From assembly GCA_947568835.1 (NCBI GenBank), contig OX387610.1, forward strand, positions 1,304,501-1,368,500: DNA of 64,000 nt, written 5' to 3'. The stretch is from Protonemura montana. Its lineage: Eukaryota; Arthropoda; Insecta; Plecoptera; Nemouridae. The translations under genes and the position numbers were made by a program. Below are positions 1-12,295 of this stretch, piece after piece. The notes under the pieces are model-generated. The model was not told the DNA's origin. It made no database searches and saw only the letters and a program-made list of their open reading frames with translations. Numbering within the stretch: the stretch's first letter is position 1; each line of letters starts with the position of its first letter.

Positions 1-177
1 GTTCAAGAAACTGCCATTGCCCTGTATTTACATTTACAGTATAATAATGTATGTCATACAAAATAAGCAAGTAGAAATAAGTTTAGAAACTCATGGGCAT
101 ATGTTAAGAGGGATAGATAATGTATGTAGCAAACTTATCTGTCACAAACATGAATGACAAGAGCCCTGTCTCTATGA

Positions 178-309
178 GGGGTAAGCATTTTCAATAAACT
201 GCCAGCTGATATTAAAGCTAGACTGACGAACCAAGACTTTACTGGAAAGCTAATGAACTCTTTAACATCAAACTGTTTGTACTCACTAGAAGAATATTTT
301 AATTTGTAA
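178..309 (+). pseudogene. Decayed 3' end of a LINE reverse-transcriptase ORF
   Basis: The frame starting at 178 reads GVSIFNKLPADIKARL and continues to LYSLEEYFNL before a TAA stop. The pattern FNKLP...IK...F...L...L....LYS.EE(F/Y) is typical of the extreme C-terminus of Jockey/CR1-like non-LTR retrotransposon ORF2 proteins. Upstream sequence (about 90-177) seems to continue the same protein but in other frames, with stops, so the copy is frameshifted and 5'-truncated. No complete RT domain is present. The assignment rests on the tail pattern only. Confidence 0.5.
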
Positions 310-965
310 ATGTTTATATTACTACTATTATGTTTGACCAACCCAATGCTAACATATTATGTCAACCAATCTGGAAATAAAAAATGTATTATTTTTATTT
401 ATTGTTATTACTTCATTTATTTAGTTGGCTATGAAAGTCAATTAAACAACAGTCTTACATTTGCACATGCAATCTTGTATAAAATATCATTAATATTTCT
501 TATTATAATTAATCATTTTACTATTAAACTTTTTTTTTATTCCCAATGCAATGCACTTTTCACATATCTACTAAACACATTTCTGAAATATTTGTGCTAA
601 TTTCAAGCACAAAAGATTTCTACGTTTCCATACATTTTTGTCACCTGAAACCAACAACATTTTGCTAAGTTTTCTAATGGCCCAACTTCAGACAGCTGCT
701 GTGCATGAACAGATGTGAGAGAACATTTGGAAAAATGTTTTTCTGTTCTAGACCTTCTGTTTTTATTTGATTTCAGTTTTTAAGGTGAACATTTCGTAAC
801 GTTTCATTTTTTGTGTTGATATGACCAATATGAAATTTTTTTTTTTTTTTTGTGACGTTTTCTCGGTGTTTGGGAAATTACGGAAGGGGTACACAGATGT
901 GGAAAGTTTGGGAAACTGCTGTAGACCAATGAAACCATGAGGTGACACCTGGCAAAATACGGGGT
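310..965. other. AT-rich intergenic stretch, no gene seen
   Basis: AT-rich sequence with homopolymer T runs near 530 and 840. Only short spurious open frames occur and I recognise no repeat in it. Confidence 0.5.
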
Positions 966-1022
966 ACCAGTCCCGCAGGGCACGTTGTCAAAACAGTCCA
1001 TCGTTAAACAAAACTAATCAAA
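966..1022 (+). mobile_element. 3' tail fragment of the 5S-derived SINE family
   Basis: A degenerate match to the tail of the 5S-SINE copies described below: a chain like CCAGT-CCGCA-GGC, then TTGTCAAAACAGTCCATCGT and a CAAT-rich end. Full copies carry the same order (for example 30165-30232). Head and body are missing. Confidence 0.6.
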
Positions 1023-1589
1023 TAATTTCTGAAGTAAAATAGACAGAATTTTAAGTTTGAGTCGTAAAGTTCCGTTGTAATTTAACTACGATTGATGTTC
1101 ACCTTATATTGACTTTACAGTTTTCTACATTCTTTTGGTAATTTAATGCAAAACATATTACAGTACTTTAGAATAGAAAATGTTATTGCCTAAGCAATAA
1201 AAAAGCCCCCTGGAGAAAGAAATCACAGTTGGTTGAAGAAATCTGATGATGCATAGGTCACAACAAAAGCAAATTTAAATCCAGCTCCAACAAAATTTCT
1301 GTATTTGGCCTCCAATTTAATATTCGTGAAAATTGCTGTAAATTTGGCGAGTCAAGATATCAAATGAAGAACACATAAAGGGGGTGCCGTGAAAATTTCT
1401 GTTCTGTTTGTGACAGCTCATGTTTGTAATTGCCTCAGGTTTTGTACACCTTCACGATAGACTTTTCATTTTAGCCGCGTTTTTATCTGAGTTTGCATAA
1501 TTGTGTTTAGAGGGCAGTATCCACCGATCTTAATCTTGGCCTGCCAAGTTTGTGCTATCTACCGTTTTTAGTTCATCACCTAATAAAGT
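1023..1589. other. 5' flank of mRpL39, nothing identified
   Basis: Upstream flank of the mRpL39 start codon. It presumably contains the promoter and 5' UTR, but I see no clear TATA box or initiator and no repeat that I recognise. Confidence 0.4.
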
Positions 1590-4500
1590 ATGCGGAATAA
1601 TGCAAATTCCTGTATTGCTCAATACATCTGCTTAACTGGGAAACTTTTAAGCAGATCACGCGCTGAAAAATGCATTAGTAAGTCTTATTTGCAGCTATGA
1701 TATCGCGTGCATAACCTCAAAAGTTGGGTGGGTTCTGCCAATAAATTTGGAATGTTAGTTGTCCTCGTGTATTACCACCCATTTGCTCAGTTTTGTCGGC
1801 AATGTTCTACTATGAACATTAAGTCTGTAATATGTATTTATCTAGTTTTTTCTGTTTCTCCTTTAGGAAGGTCCAATAGCTCATTTTCAAACAATAATGA
1901 CCGGGTGCAAAGAGATATTTTGTTTACACAAGAACAAAAACGGCAACATGAGGCCATCGGGCGCATCGAAAAGATCAACGTCGAATACAAAGGATTACCT
2001 GAAGATGTGGTATTAGCAATGAACAAAGACATTTCCACTCCCTACAACTGTGCCCAACGTATGTTTTTGATGAATTTACAACAAAATCTGAGACTGAAGT
2101 TTGTTGTTACTTCTCTTATCCAAAAAACATGCCATAAATATCTAAAAATAATTTTTTGTTTATTTAGACATGTCTGAAACTGTTGTGAAAAGATCTGCTC
2201 TCGCCCTAGTCAACGGAACTTTATGGGACATGCACCGTCCATTGGAATCTGATTGCCAGCTCAACTTTCTTCATTATCAAGACCCTGAACCGTATAATGT
2301 AAACAAGGCGTTCTGGAGAACATGTTCGATGATTTTGGGAGCAGTCGCGGAGACATGTTTCAAGTCTACTGTGCAAGTGAAGCTGCACAGTTTTCCATCA
2401 CCAAATGGTAAAACAGAGAAGAACTAATTGAGCGTCGAAGTGACATGAAAACAAAAAATATCTAAATTTCTATGTTTGTAAACTCCTCTTGTTTTCAGTG
2501 AGAAGCGGCAGTTTTGTTTATGACGTTGACATCGCATTGGATGATTGGCAGCCAAGTGCTGATGAATTGCGAATTATCAGCTCAGAGATGGTAAGACATG
2601 AAATTGCCCCGCTTTGATTATAACGTTTGCAAACCCATTCTTCTTCAAGCTTCACTCACAGTAGACGTACTGTTTAGACTTTAAGCAGATGTCCTTATAA
2701 TCTGTAAACAAACTTATGAAAACAATTCAGTTACAATGAATTTAAACACATTTCCTATTATAAGGGATTGTGGTAAAGAAGGTAAGAGAGATAAAGTGCA
2801 ACATACCAGAGAATTGGCTTTGCATGGTGCACTTATTGCGAAATATCCTGGGGGTTTCTACCTACATCTTGAAAAGTGCACCACGCAGTGCCAATTTTCT
2901 TCTCTGATTAGTTGCGCTGCATCTCTCTTTCTTCACCGCAATCAATATCAAGCCTCTTGGCACCTATTTGCAATTATAAATGATAAATAACTGAGTTCTG
3001 CCACGCGACTATCATTAAAAACATGCCCCAACAACTAAAAGTGTGACCTAGGATGAAATCTTATTTAAATTGCAAACGCTTGCAATGCGCGGGGTATTTT
3101 ATTATTAAAAACACTAACCGTCTCAAAAATTGATGCCCAAACGCGGACTCGAACCCCGATCTCCACCTTTCGCGGGTGTTGCTCTGAAACATTGAGCTAT
3201 CTGGACCCTGGCTTTTAGAGATGATTTTAGTGTATTTGATGAGAATGACGGATCTCCAAGGATTAGAACCATGAGGCTGTGAATACTCACAGTCACTCTG
3301 ATTCTAGTGACGCTACATCACGTCACAACTTGTCAATCTCGGGTAACTCCAATTTGACGTTGGATTCGTTGCTGTATTAGGATGAAATCTTATTTAAATT
3401 GCAAACGCTTGCAATGCGCGGGGCATTTTATTTTGTTAATAATAAAATTGTGACCTATTCGGTAGGTACGTTTGTGTCGCCGCGAACTCCGGCTGGAGCG
3501 GCTGTCGGTGACGACAGAGCTGGCTGCGAAGATGTTCGAGACCAACCCTCACAAGCTGGCGCAGGTCCCGTTGGTGGCAGCGCAACATGGAGGCCGTGTT
3601 ACCGTCTACCGCTGTGGCGATCATGTCGACATCAGTAGGGGGCCGATGGTTGCTAACACAGCGATGGTGGGCAGATGCACGGTGGCATCGGTAAGTTGGT
3701 TCTCTTAAAATGCGGCGTGAAACGAGGAAACTATTGTATATAATAATGTTTTTAATGGTGGGTGAAACGAAAGGAATAATTAAGAGAAAAAAAGGAGAGA
3801 CAAAGTTAGATAAAATAAAAGGCAACACAGTTAGAATTACATTGGGAGTAGAAAGGCTTCATTTTTGGGTTAGTTATGCAAATTATTGCCTAGGGTTAGG
3901 TTGCCAAGAGGCTTGATATTGATTGCGGTGAAGGAAATGAGATGGATCGCTACTAACCGGGGAAGAAAAATGGCACTGCGTGGTGCAAATTATAATATAT
4001 TCAAGTAGAGAATTGAATTAGCTTTCAGATGAGTATTCCTGGAACTCTGTAGCTGTCATACAATCCTTGATCAAATATATAATGTGATGGTGATACGCAC
4101 GCGGGGGGAGAAAACGCCCAAACTTCAACCCCATATAACTTTTGAAGTCTTCAAGTAAAAAAAAAGAAAAAATACTTTTACTCAAACCAAAATTTTGAAC
4201 AAGTATGCCGAATTTCATGAAATTCCCAGTCAGTCATGGTCAAAATTCATTTGAAGTGCTCCTATTTCAAATGGAATGACCCCAATACATGTTTGTTAAT
4301 CTTTGAGATTAGCATTAATCGAGAGCGAAAACCAGTCTCAATTGCGAGAAATAACAAAACACACGAAACGAAAGTCGCTTTATTTCTGGGCAACCTTCAT
4401 ATTTGTCATTATAGTTGTTATCAGTTGGCAAGTTTTGCGAGGACAATTCAACGTCAGCTCTGCGACTTACTACCATTAAACCCGATGGCATTATAACGAC

Positions 4501-4816
4501 GATGTGAACAGCGTCGTCACATTAATTCATGTCTCTGTTTCCTCTGCAGGTGCACAAACTAGACACCGATCTAGGCAACTTGTACCGATTTCAAGGCGTA
4601 GCTCTGCCCAAAGGTTTCCTCGTAAGTACTCAGAACGTGCACCTTACCATTTAGGATCGAGGACCTCTCATTCGACGTTGACAATGTTGTATTTGCTTTC
4701 AGCTGAATCACTTTGCGTACAATCTCCTTGAAGAGCGGGCGAAGAAACTCAACACCGCACGCCTTCCTTCAAGTGAACCTCACGACTTCCAACCAAACCT
4801 AGCGCTGGCTCAGTAA
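1590..4816 (+). CDS. mRpL39: Mitochondrial ribosomal protein L39 (mL39)
   Basis: Component of the mitochondrial large ribosomal subunit, a relative of the N-terminal part of threonyl-tRNA synthetase. Seven exons join in phase: 1590-1677, 1867-2058, 2168-2407, 2499-2590, 3466-3690, 4550-4621, 4703-4816, giving 340 residues against about 338 in human MRPL39. Diagnostic blocks are MNKDISTPYNCA in exon 2, NGTLWDMHRPL and VNKAFWRTCSMILG in exon 3 (TGS-like region), CGDHVDISRGP in exon 5 and LYRFQGVALP in exon 6, all matching vertebrate L39. The start at 1590 was chosen because it opens a basic, acid-poor peptide (MRNNANSCIAQ..., then RSRAEK) suited to mitochondrial import, and ends at a perfect GTAAGT donor in the phase needed by exon 2; exon 1 is less certain than the rest. 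Intron 4 carries a tRNA-like repeat ending about 30 nt before the exon 5 acceptor. Confidence 0.93.
3055..3440 (-). mobile_element. tRNA-like repeat, copy 1 (in mRpL39 intron 4)
   Basis: On the minus strand the tRNA-like core has GTCCAGATAGCTCAATG (A-box region) and GGGGTTCGAGTC (B box), here with one mismatch in the T stem. It is preceded by a family-specific 5' body (GAGTGACTGTGAGTATTCAC, then a CTTGGAGATCCGTCATTCTC block) and followed by ATCAATTTTTGAGACGGTTA and the tail TTGCAAGCGTTTGCAA. A second tail copy lies at 3380-3436, so the body is flanked by direct tail repeats. Confidence 0.8.
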
Positions 4817-4876
4817 AGGGCTCGGCAATATTTAGCTCACTGTTAGAATCTAGAATAATATTTTCGTTGCGTTTTT

Positions 4877-4893
4877 ATTAAACTAGTAATAAA
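4877..4893 (+). terminator. Poly(A) signals of mRpL39
   Basis: ATTAAA at 4877 and AATAAA at 4888, about 60-75 bp after the mRpL39 stop codon. Confidence 0.6.
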
Positions 4894-5084
4894 TAATGTA
4901 AAGTCAAAAATGCACGTTTTTTTGGCAGTTATTACCATTTTTTTATTATTTTCGTTATAATAACCCGTTCCTTGCTTCCTTTGTGACTACATCGCAACTA
5001 CATTGTTGCCAAGATTTTGCCAGAACGTACGAGGGATTTCTGTGATGCTAGCAAGAGTCGCTTCTCAATGGTGCTGACGACTAA

Positions 5085-5573
5085 TGTACCCGTGGGAACA
5101 TAGACTGAGAAGCTCAGGCGATCTCAGCATCTCCATGGCTACCAAACGTTGAATCTACCATTGAACCTCCTATGCTAGGCCATGATATACCCGTGGTAAC
5201 ATAAGATAGCAGAATTGAGAAGCTCTGTCAGGTGATCTCAGCATCTCCATGGCTACCAAACATTGAATCTACCATTGAACCTCCTATGCTAGGCCATGAT
5301 ATACCCGTGGTAACATAAGATAGCAGAATTGAGAAGCTCTGTCAGGTGATCTCAGCATCTCCATGGCTACCAAACGTTGAATCTACCATTGAACCTCCTA
5401 TGCTAGGCCATGATATACCCGTGGTCACATAAGATAGCAGATTTGAGAAGCTCTGTCAGGCGATCTCAGCATCTCCATGGCTACCAAACGTTGAATCTAC
5501 CATTGAACCTCCTATGCTAGGCCATGATATACCCGTGGTAACATAAGATAGCAGAATTGAGAAGCTCTGTGCT
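5085..5573 (+). repeat. 114-bp minisatellite, array 1 (about 4 units)
   Basis: The block CATGGCTACCAAACGTTGAA recurs at 5134, 5248, 5362 and 5476, an exact 114 bp spacing. Each unit also carries GAATTGAGAAGCTCTGTCAG and ATATACCCGTGGTAACATAA. It lies between the convergent 3' ends of mRpL39 and Ppcs. Other arrays are at 9071, 11759 and (inverted) 50722. Confidence 0.95.
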
Positions 5574-5782
5574 GCCCAATAGTACTTTCCCACTCGTCTT
5601 TGTATTGCAACCTTACAATAGAGGTATATAAATTATTTCAAGTAACCCGTAGTAGGTTAGATCTTCAACCGATCCTTCTAATGCTACAGTCTAATTTTAT
5701 CAGTCCAGCGATAACTAGTCTACTAACCGACAATAACAAAAAATAAAAGTTAAAAGTATGCCGTTGAAAACTCTCATCATAA

Positions 5783-6751
5783 TCACTCTGTATCATTGAG
5801 AACAAATGTGCGGTGGATAGCTATCAAATCGGCAACTATCTTTTCCTCGATCTCGACATTGTTGTTGTCTTCGTCGCTCGACAAAGTAATCTCGTAATCT
5901 GTCTCCGGCGTGACCATGACGACCCTGTGTTTCCGTGTCTGCAAGATGTTTGCGATCACCATGCTGTGCTTGTATTTATTCAACGCTGCTCGGGCTTTGC
6001 TTATCAAAAGCTCCTCGTCTGTTTCCAGCTTGAACGAAACGACGAACGCGTTGGGCACCCAAAGGTTCACGAGCGGCTCGAGTATTTTCGGCACGAGCTG
6101 CAAGTCAATCGTCGGAGGACCGGCGGCAGATTGCATTTTGTGCTCCGGCATTTCATTGGACGGAACGTAGAAGTCGGAGACGGCGGCCGCGAGATATAAC
6201 ATTGCAGTACGTTGTAACTGAGCTAGATATTCGCATGCCGATCTCAGCAGCCAGAGGTAGTCGCTTAACGACGTGAAAGAGATTTGAAGCAACATGCCGC
6301 CACTGGCCGCAGCCTTGTACTTTGTCAGAATCGGAAGTATCTCCGGAACGCGAGAGTCTTTTATAGCGATGACAGTCTGATGTTTACCAGGTGTTTCTCT
6401 AGCGTTGCATTGGAAATACTTCTCTGTAACTTCGAGGAGGTCAAAAAGTTTCTGTCCGGCAAAATGGCGAACAAATGGCTCCAGAGATTTGAGACGGTGC
6501 ATGAATATGACGGCGTAGCCTCTACCGAGGAAGTACTCTGCCGATGCAGAACCTCGTGTGCCAGCACTGAAATTATCGACGAATCGCACCGTGTTGTGTT
6601 CCAGGGGAACGGTGGTGCCGCCAGAGGTCACGAGTACAACGTTGTGGTTTGCGGCATGATGGCGATTGCAGAATTCTTGAAGAAGTGCTTTACTATCTTC
6701 CAAGTCGGTTGGAGGGCTTTGGGACGAATAAAATTCTTCCCAATGTGCCAT
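5783..6751 (-). CDS. Ppcs: Phosphopantothenate-cysteine ligase
   Basis: Second step of coenzyme A synthesis: joins cysteine to 4'-phosphopantothenate using a nucleoside triphosphate, in the cytosol. One uninterrupted frame of 322 residues (human PPCS 311). Conserved blocks in order: VTSGGTTVPLE near residues 41-51 (nucleotide-binding Rossmann-type loop), FVDNFSAGTRG, YLAAAVSDFYVP and MPEHKMQS near residues 185-207, VVSFKLETD near 240, MVIANIL and the C-terminal EIEEKIV. All match the eukaryotic monofunctional enzyme; there is no CoaC decarboxylase half as in bacterial CoaBC. The ATG at 6751 gives a normal-length N-terminus. A T-rich tract and AG just upstream could be the acceptor of a 5' UTR intron. 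It is divergent from Spcs1 and convergent with mRpL39. Confidence 0.96.
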   Translation of the reverse strand: MAHWEEFYSSQSPPTDLEDSKALLQEFCNRHHAANHNVVLVTSGGTTVPLEHNTVRFVDNFSAGTRGSASAEYFLGRGYAVIFMHRLKSLEPFVRHFAGQKLFDLLEVTEKYFQCNARETPGKHQTVIAIKDSRVPEILPILTKYKAAASGGMLLQISFTSLSDYLWLLRSACEYLAQLQRTAMLYLAAAVSDFYVPSNEMPEHKMQSAAGPPTIDLQLVPKILEPLVNLWVPNAFVVSFKLETDEELLISKARAALNKYKHSMVIANILQTRKHRVVMVTPETDYEITLSSDEDNNNVEIEEKIVADLIAIHRTFVLNDTE

Positions 6752-6947
6752 TGCCCTAAAAAAAATTACGAAGTTGAAGGTTTCGAAATTACTCGCGCGT
6801 ACATTGAAAGCAGTTTGTACTGTGTTCGTTCAACAAAATACAAATGGAGTAATGACGTTTGCTGTCACAGAACATCGGCGTGAATGACGTGTAATAAGTA
6901 GTGTTTCGGCAGTAATTCCAGTATAAGAATTCACAAAAGCAACCAAC
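6752..6947. promoter_or_regulatory. Probable bidirectional promoter, Ppcs/Spcs1
   Basis: Only 196 bp separate the two start codons, which point away from each other. The gap must hold both 5' UTRs and core promoter elements. No TATA box stands out. Inferred from arrangement only. Confidence 0.55.
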
Positions 6948-7526
6948 ATGAATATATTTGAGTCGCTACCTACGCACATGGTTAGTAATGCTGAATTATG
7001 CTAAAATATCAGTTAGACATGCTTAAAAGTTGAAATACTGAACACCGACTTACATGGAACTTAAAATGTGTCCGATCTCTGCTGTGACATGCCCAGTACT
7101 AAGCCAGCTGGCGGGGTCAAAATGTCATTTAAATTAAAATGTATAGTTACAATTTTTAATCGTTGATTTAATTAATTGCAGGACTTTGATGGCCAATACA
7201 AAGCCGAAAAGCTGTCACGAATAATCATCTCACTGTTCGCTGTGGTTGGGTTTGTGTGGGGCTACATTATTCAACAGTTTTCGCAAACTGTCTACATTTT
7301 GGGAGCAGGATTCATACTGGCGACTCTCGTAAGTACTTGATTACTTTGCGATTAACTTTCTAGTTGATGAGGTATAACTTTAATATTGTACTTTTGTTTT
7401 CAGATTACTGTGCCGCCATGGCCCATCTACCGGAAGAAACCTCTCAATTGGCAGAAACCTCGCGTGTCAACTGAACGAGATACAACAGAACAAACCACTA
7501 AATCGAAAAAGAAAAAGCACACATGA
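6948..7526 (+). CDS. Spcs1: Signal peptidase complex subunit 1 (SPC12)
   Basis: Small non-catalytic subunit of the ER signal peptidase complex. Three exons, 6948-6980, 7182-7328 and 7404-7526, all in phase 0, encode 100 residues (human form 102). The N-terminus MNIFESLPTHM leads to DFDGQYKAEKL, then two hydrophobic segments (IISLFAVVGFVWGYI and QTVYILGAGFILATL) joined by a short luminal loop, then the conserved PPWPIYRKKPLNW and a basic lysine-rich tail. The topology of two membrane spans with both ends cytosolic is family knowledge. Its 3' end is 218 bp from the next start codon (PPP1R42, same strand). Confidence 0.95.
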
Positions 7527-7635
7527 TCTGTACAAATCTTAATTTAAACCTCCGCATTGTTCAACATTCCATATTTACCAGTCACATGGATTATTGATCA
7601 AACCATTCTGACTAGCTGTTGCTATGGAAGTTAAC

Positions 7636-7641
7636 AATAAA
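7636..7641 (+). terminator. Poly(A) signal of Spcs1
   Basis: AATAAA about 110 bp after the Spcs1 stop codon and about 100 bp before the PPP1R42 start. Confidence 0.6.
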
Positions 7642-7743
7642 GCAACTTGGTCAAATTAATATAATTTTTTGTTATTTGCTTCATTTCAATGCATCTCATA
7701 AGTTTTCCTTTACATCTCCTTTGAAACAAATATATGTCTGAAA

Positions 7744-10708
<2,965 letters not shown>

Positions 10709-10888
10709 GATCCCAAGGACTTCAAATGATGAAGAAAACATCGAATATAAAATGTTGATATGTAGTTCTTTTTAATTTCTCTGTTTTCGCAGACAACGAA
10801 GCTAGTAATTTAATAATTATTTTGTCATTCAGCTCAAATCTGGTTCTGCTTGTGATGTCGGATGTTAATTGGATTACTTTTGTATCAC

Positions 10889-10913
10889 AAATAAATATTT
10901 TACCCTCAATAAA
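10889..10913 (+). terminator. Poly(A) signals of PPP1R42
   Basis: AATAAA at 10889 and again at 10908, about 180-200 bp after the stop codon. Confidence 0.55.
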
Positions 10914-10935
10914 AACAAAGACTGGTTGATTTGTG

Positions 10936-10990
10936 AAATCTGATTTAAATTGCAAACGCTTGCAGTATGCCGAGTATTTTATTATTAGGA
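10936..10990 (-). repeat. Solo tail of the tRNA-like repeat family
   Basis: GTGAAATCTGATTTAAATTG then CAAACGCTTGCA and TATTTTATTATTA, the tail consensus without any tRNA-like core. Confidence 0.7.
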
Positions 10991-11099
10991 TTAGGATTTA
11001 TTATTATTAGAATTGTACAAAATTTTACTACCATAGCAATACTGTTGAGCTGTCTTCGTAAAAAATGGTCGCCAAATGACCACTTTACTAATAAAAATG

Positions 11100-11370
11100 T
11101 AGGATGCCGCCAGGTGGAGTCACCGTCGTTTCGAGTTTTAAGAAATTTCATTTCGTTATTTCTTGCAGATTACTCGCATTTGAGACTGGTTTACACTCAA
11201 TTAACCTTGATTAATTCTAACCTCAACGATTGATAAACATTTATCGCGTTATTTCGAGCCATAATAATTTAACTGTAGAGGTTTTTTAAAAAGGACGGCA
11301 GGAAGCGCCATCGGGTGGCACCAACCGTTACCACATGTTGCTGGTTTGTTCTCGTACCAGAAAGTTTAAC
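11100..11370 (+). repeat. Dispersed repeat shared with 40090-40380
   Basis: Contains GATTACTCGCATTTGAGACT, TTTACACTCAATTAA, CTCAACGATTGATAAACAT and GCGCCATCGGGTGGCACC in the same order as at 40130-40330. Probably two copies of one unidentified non-autonomous element. From 11371 to 11758 I see nothing further. Confidence 0.7.
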
Positions 11371-11758
11371 ATTAACTCTGGCCATTAACTTATAAACTCA
11401 ATGGATATGTTAGTAGGTACACATTTTTTTTCTTATGTGTCTGCAATTCATTACTAATATTAATTGATTGTAGACATGGAAAAGGATATCGGAAAAGACG
11501 TAATATATTTTTCCTGTAGACATATTATTATATTACACAATTGTAAGATGTACATGGAAGACCACTGCCGTCGTTATGAATCAACCAACGGCACTGATCA
11601 AAATTCGCAACTCGAACCTTGCGACGAGACATCCTGAATAACTTCCACCTCGAAGTCAACACCAACCTGCAACAAAGCAACTGGGAATCAATTTCATGTC
11701 GACATTCTGAAGCAAGATAAATTAATGAAGCTGGTATGTGTCGATTCTAATAAAATAG

Positions 11759-12075
11759 TCTGGATATACCCGTAGTAACATAAGATAGCAGAATTGAGAA
11801 GCTCTGTCAGGCGATCTCAGCATCTCCATGGCTACCAAACGTTGAATCTACCATTGAACCTCCTATGCTAGGCCATGATATACCCGTGGTAACATAAGAT
11901 AGCAGAATTGAGAAGCTCTGTCAGGCGATCTCAGCATCTCCATGGCTACCAAACGTTGAATCTACCATTGAACCTCCTATGCTAGGCCATGATAGACCCG
12001 TGGTAACATAAGATGGCAGAATTGAAAAGCTCTGTCAGGCAATCTCAGCATCTTTATGGCTACTATCAGTCAAAT
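11759..12075 (+). repeat. 114-bp minisatellite, array 3 (2-3 units)
   Basis: Same unit as at 5085, between the convergent ends of PPP1R42 and eya. It begins TGGATATACCCGTAGTAAC. Confidence 0.95.
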
Positions 12076-12152
12076 CTAAAATTTGTATGGTTGATGGTAG
12101 TTTTCATTTTCATAGTTGGCCAGAGTAGAAGACTTTCTAAGAAAATATTTAG

Positions 12153-12158
12153 TTTATT
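12153..12158 (-). terminator. Probable poly(A) signal of eya
   Basis: AATAAA on the minus strand, about 138 bp beyond the eya stop codon. Confidence 0.5.
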
Positions 12159-12295
12159 TAATTAACTTTGATGCTGAAGATGTCACAAGATGAGCTATTT
12201 AAAATGAATGGTCGTAGTCGAACTAGTGAATGCTCTAAGATGGTGCTACAAAAGGATTTTTACCTGAACGCAGCCATCGAAGATGCCGTCTTCCG

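Noticed and set aside
1707..1866. In-frame upstream part of the long open frame at 1707-2177 as mRpL39 exon 1
   Set aside because: It would need an unspliced hydrophobic extension; exon 1 at 1590-1677 has a perfect donor, the right phase and a targeting-like peptide.
5813..6883. Plus-strand open frames of 128 and 199 codons
   Set aside because: They lie antisense to Ppcs, whose minus-strand frame matches the enzyme along its whole length.
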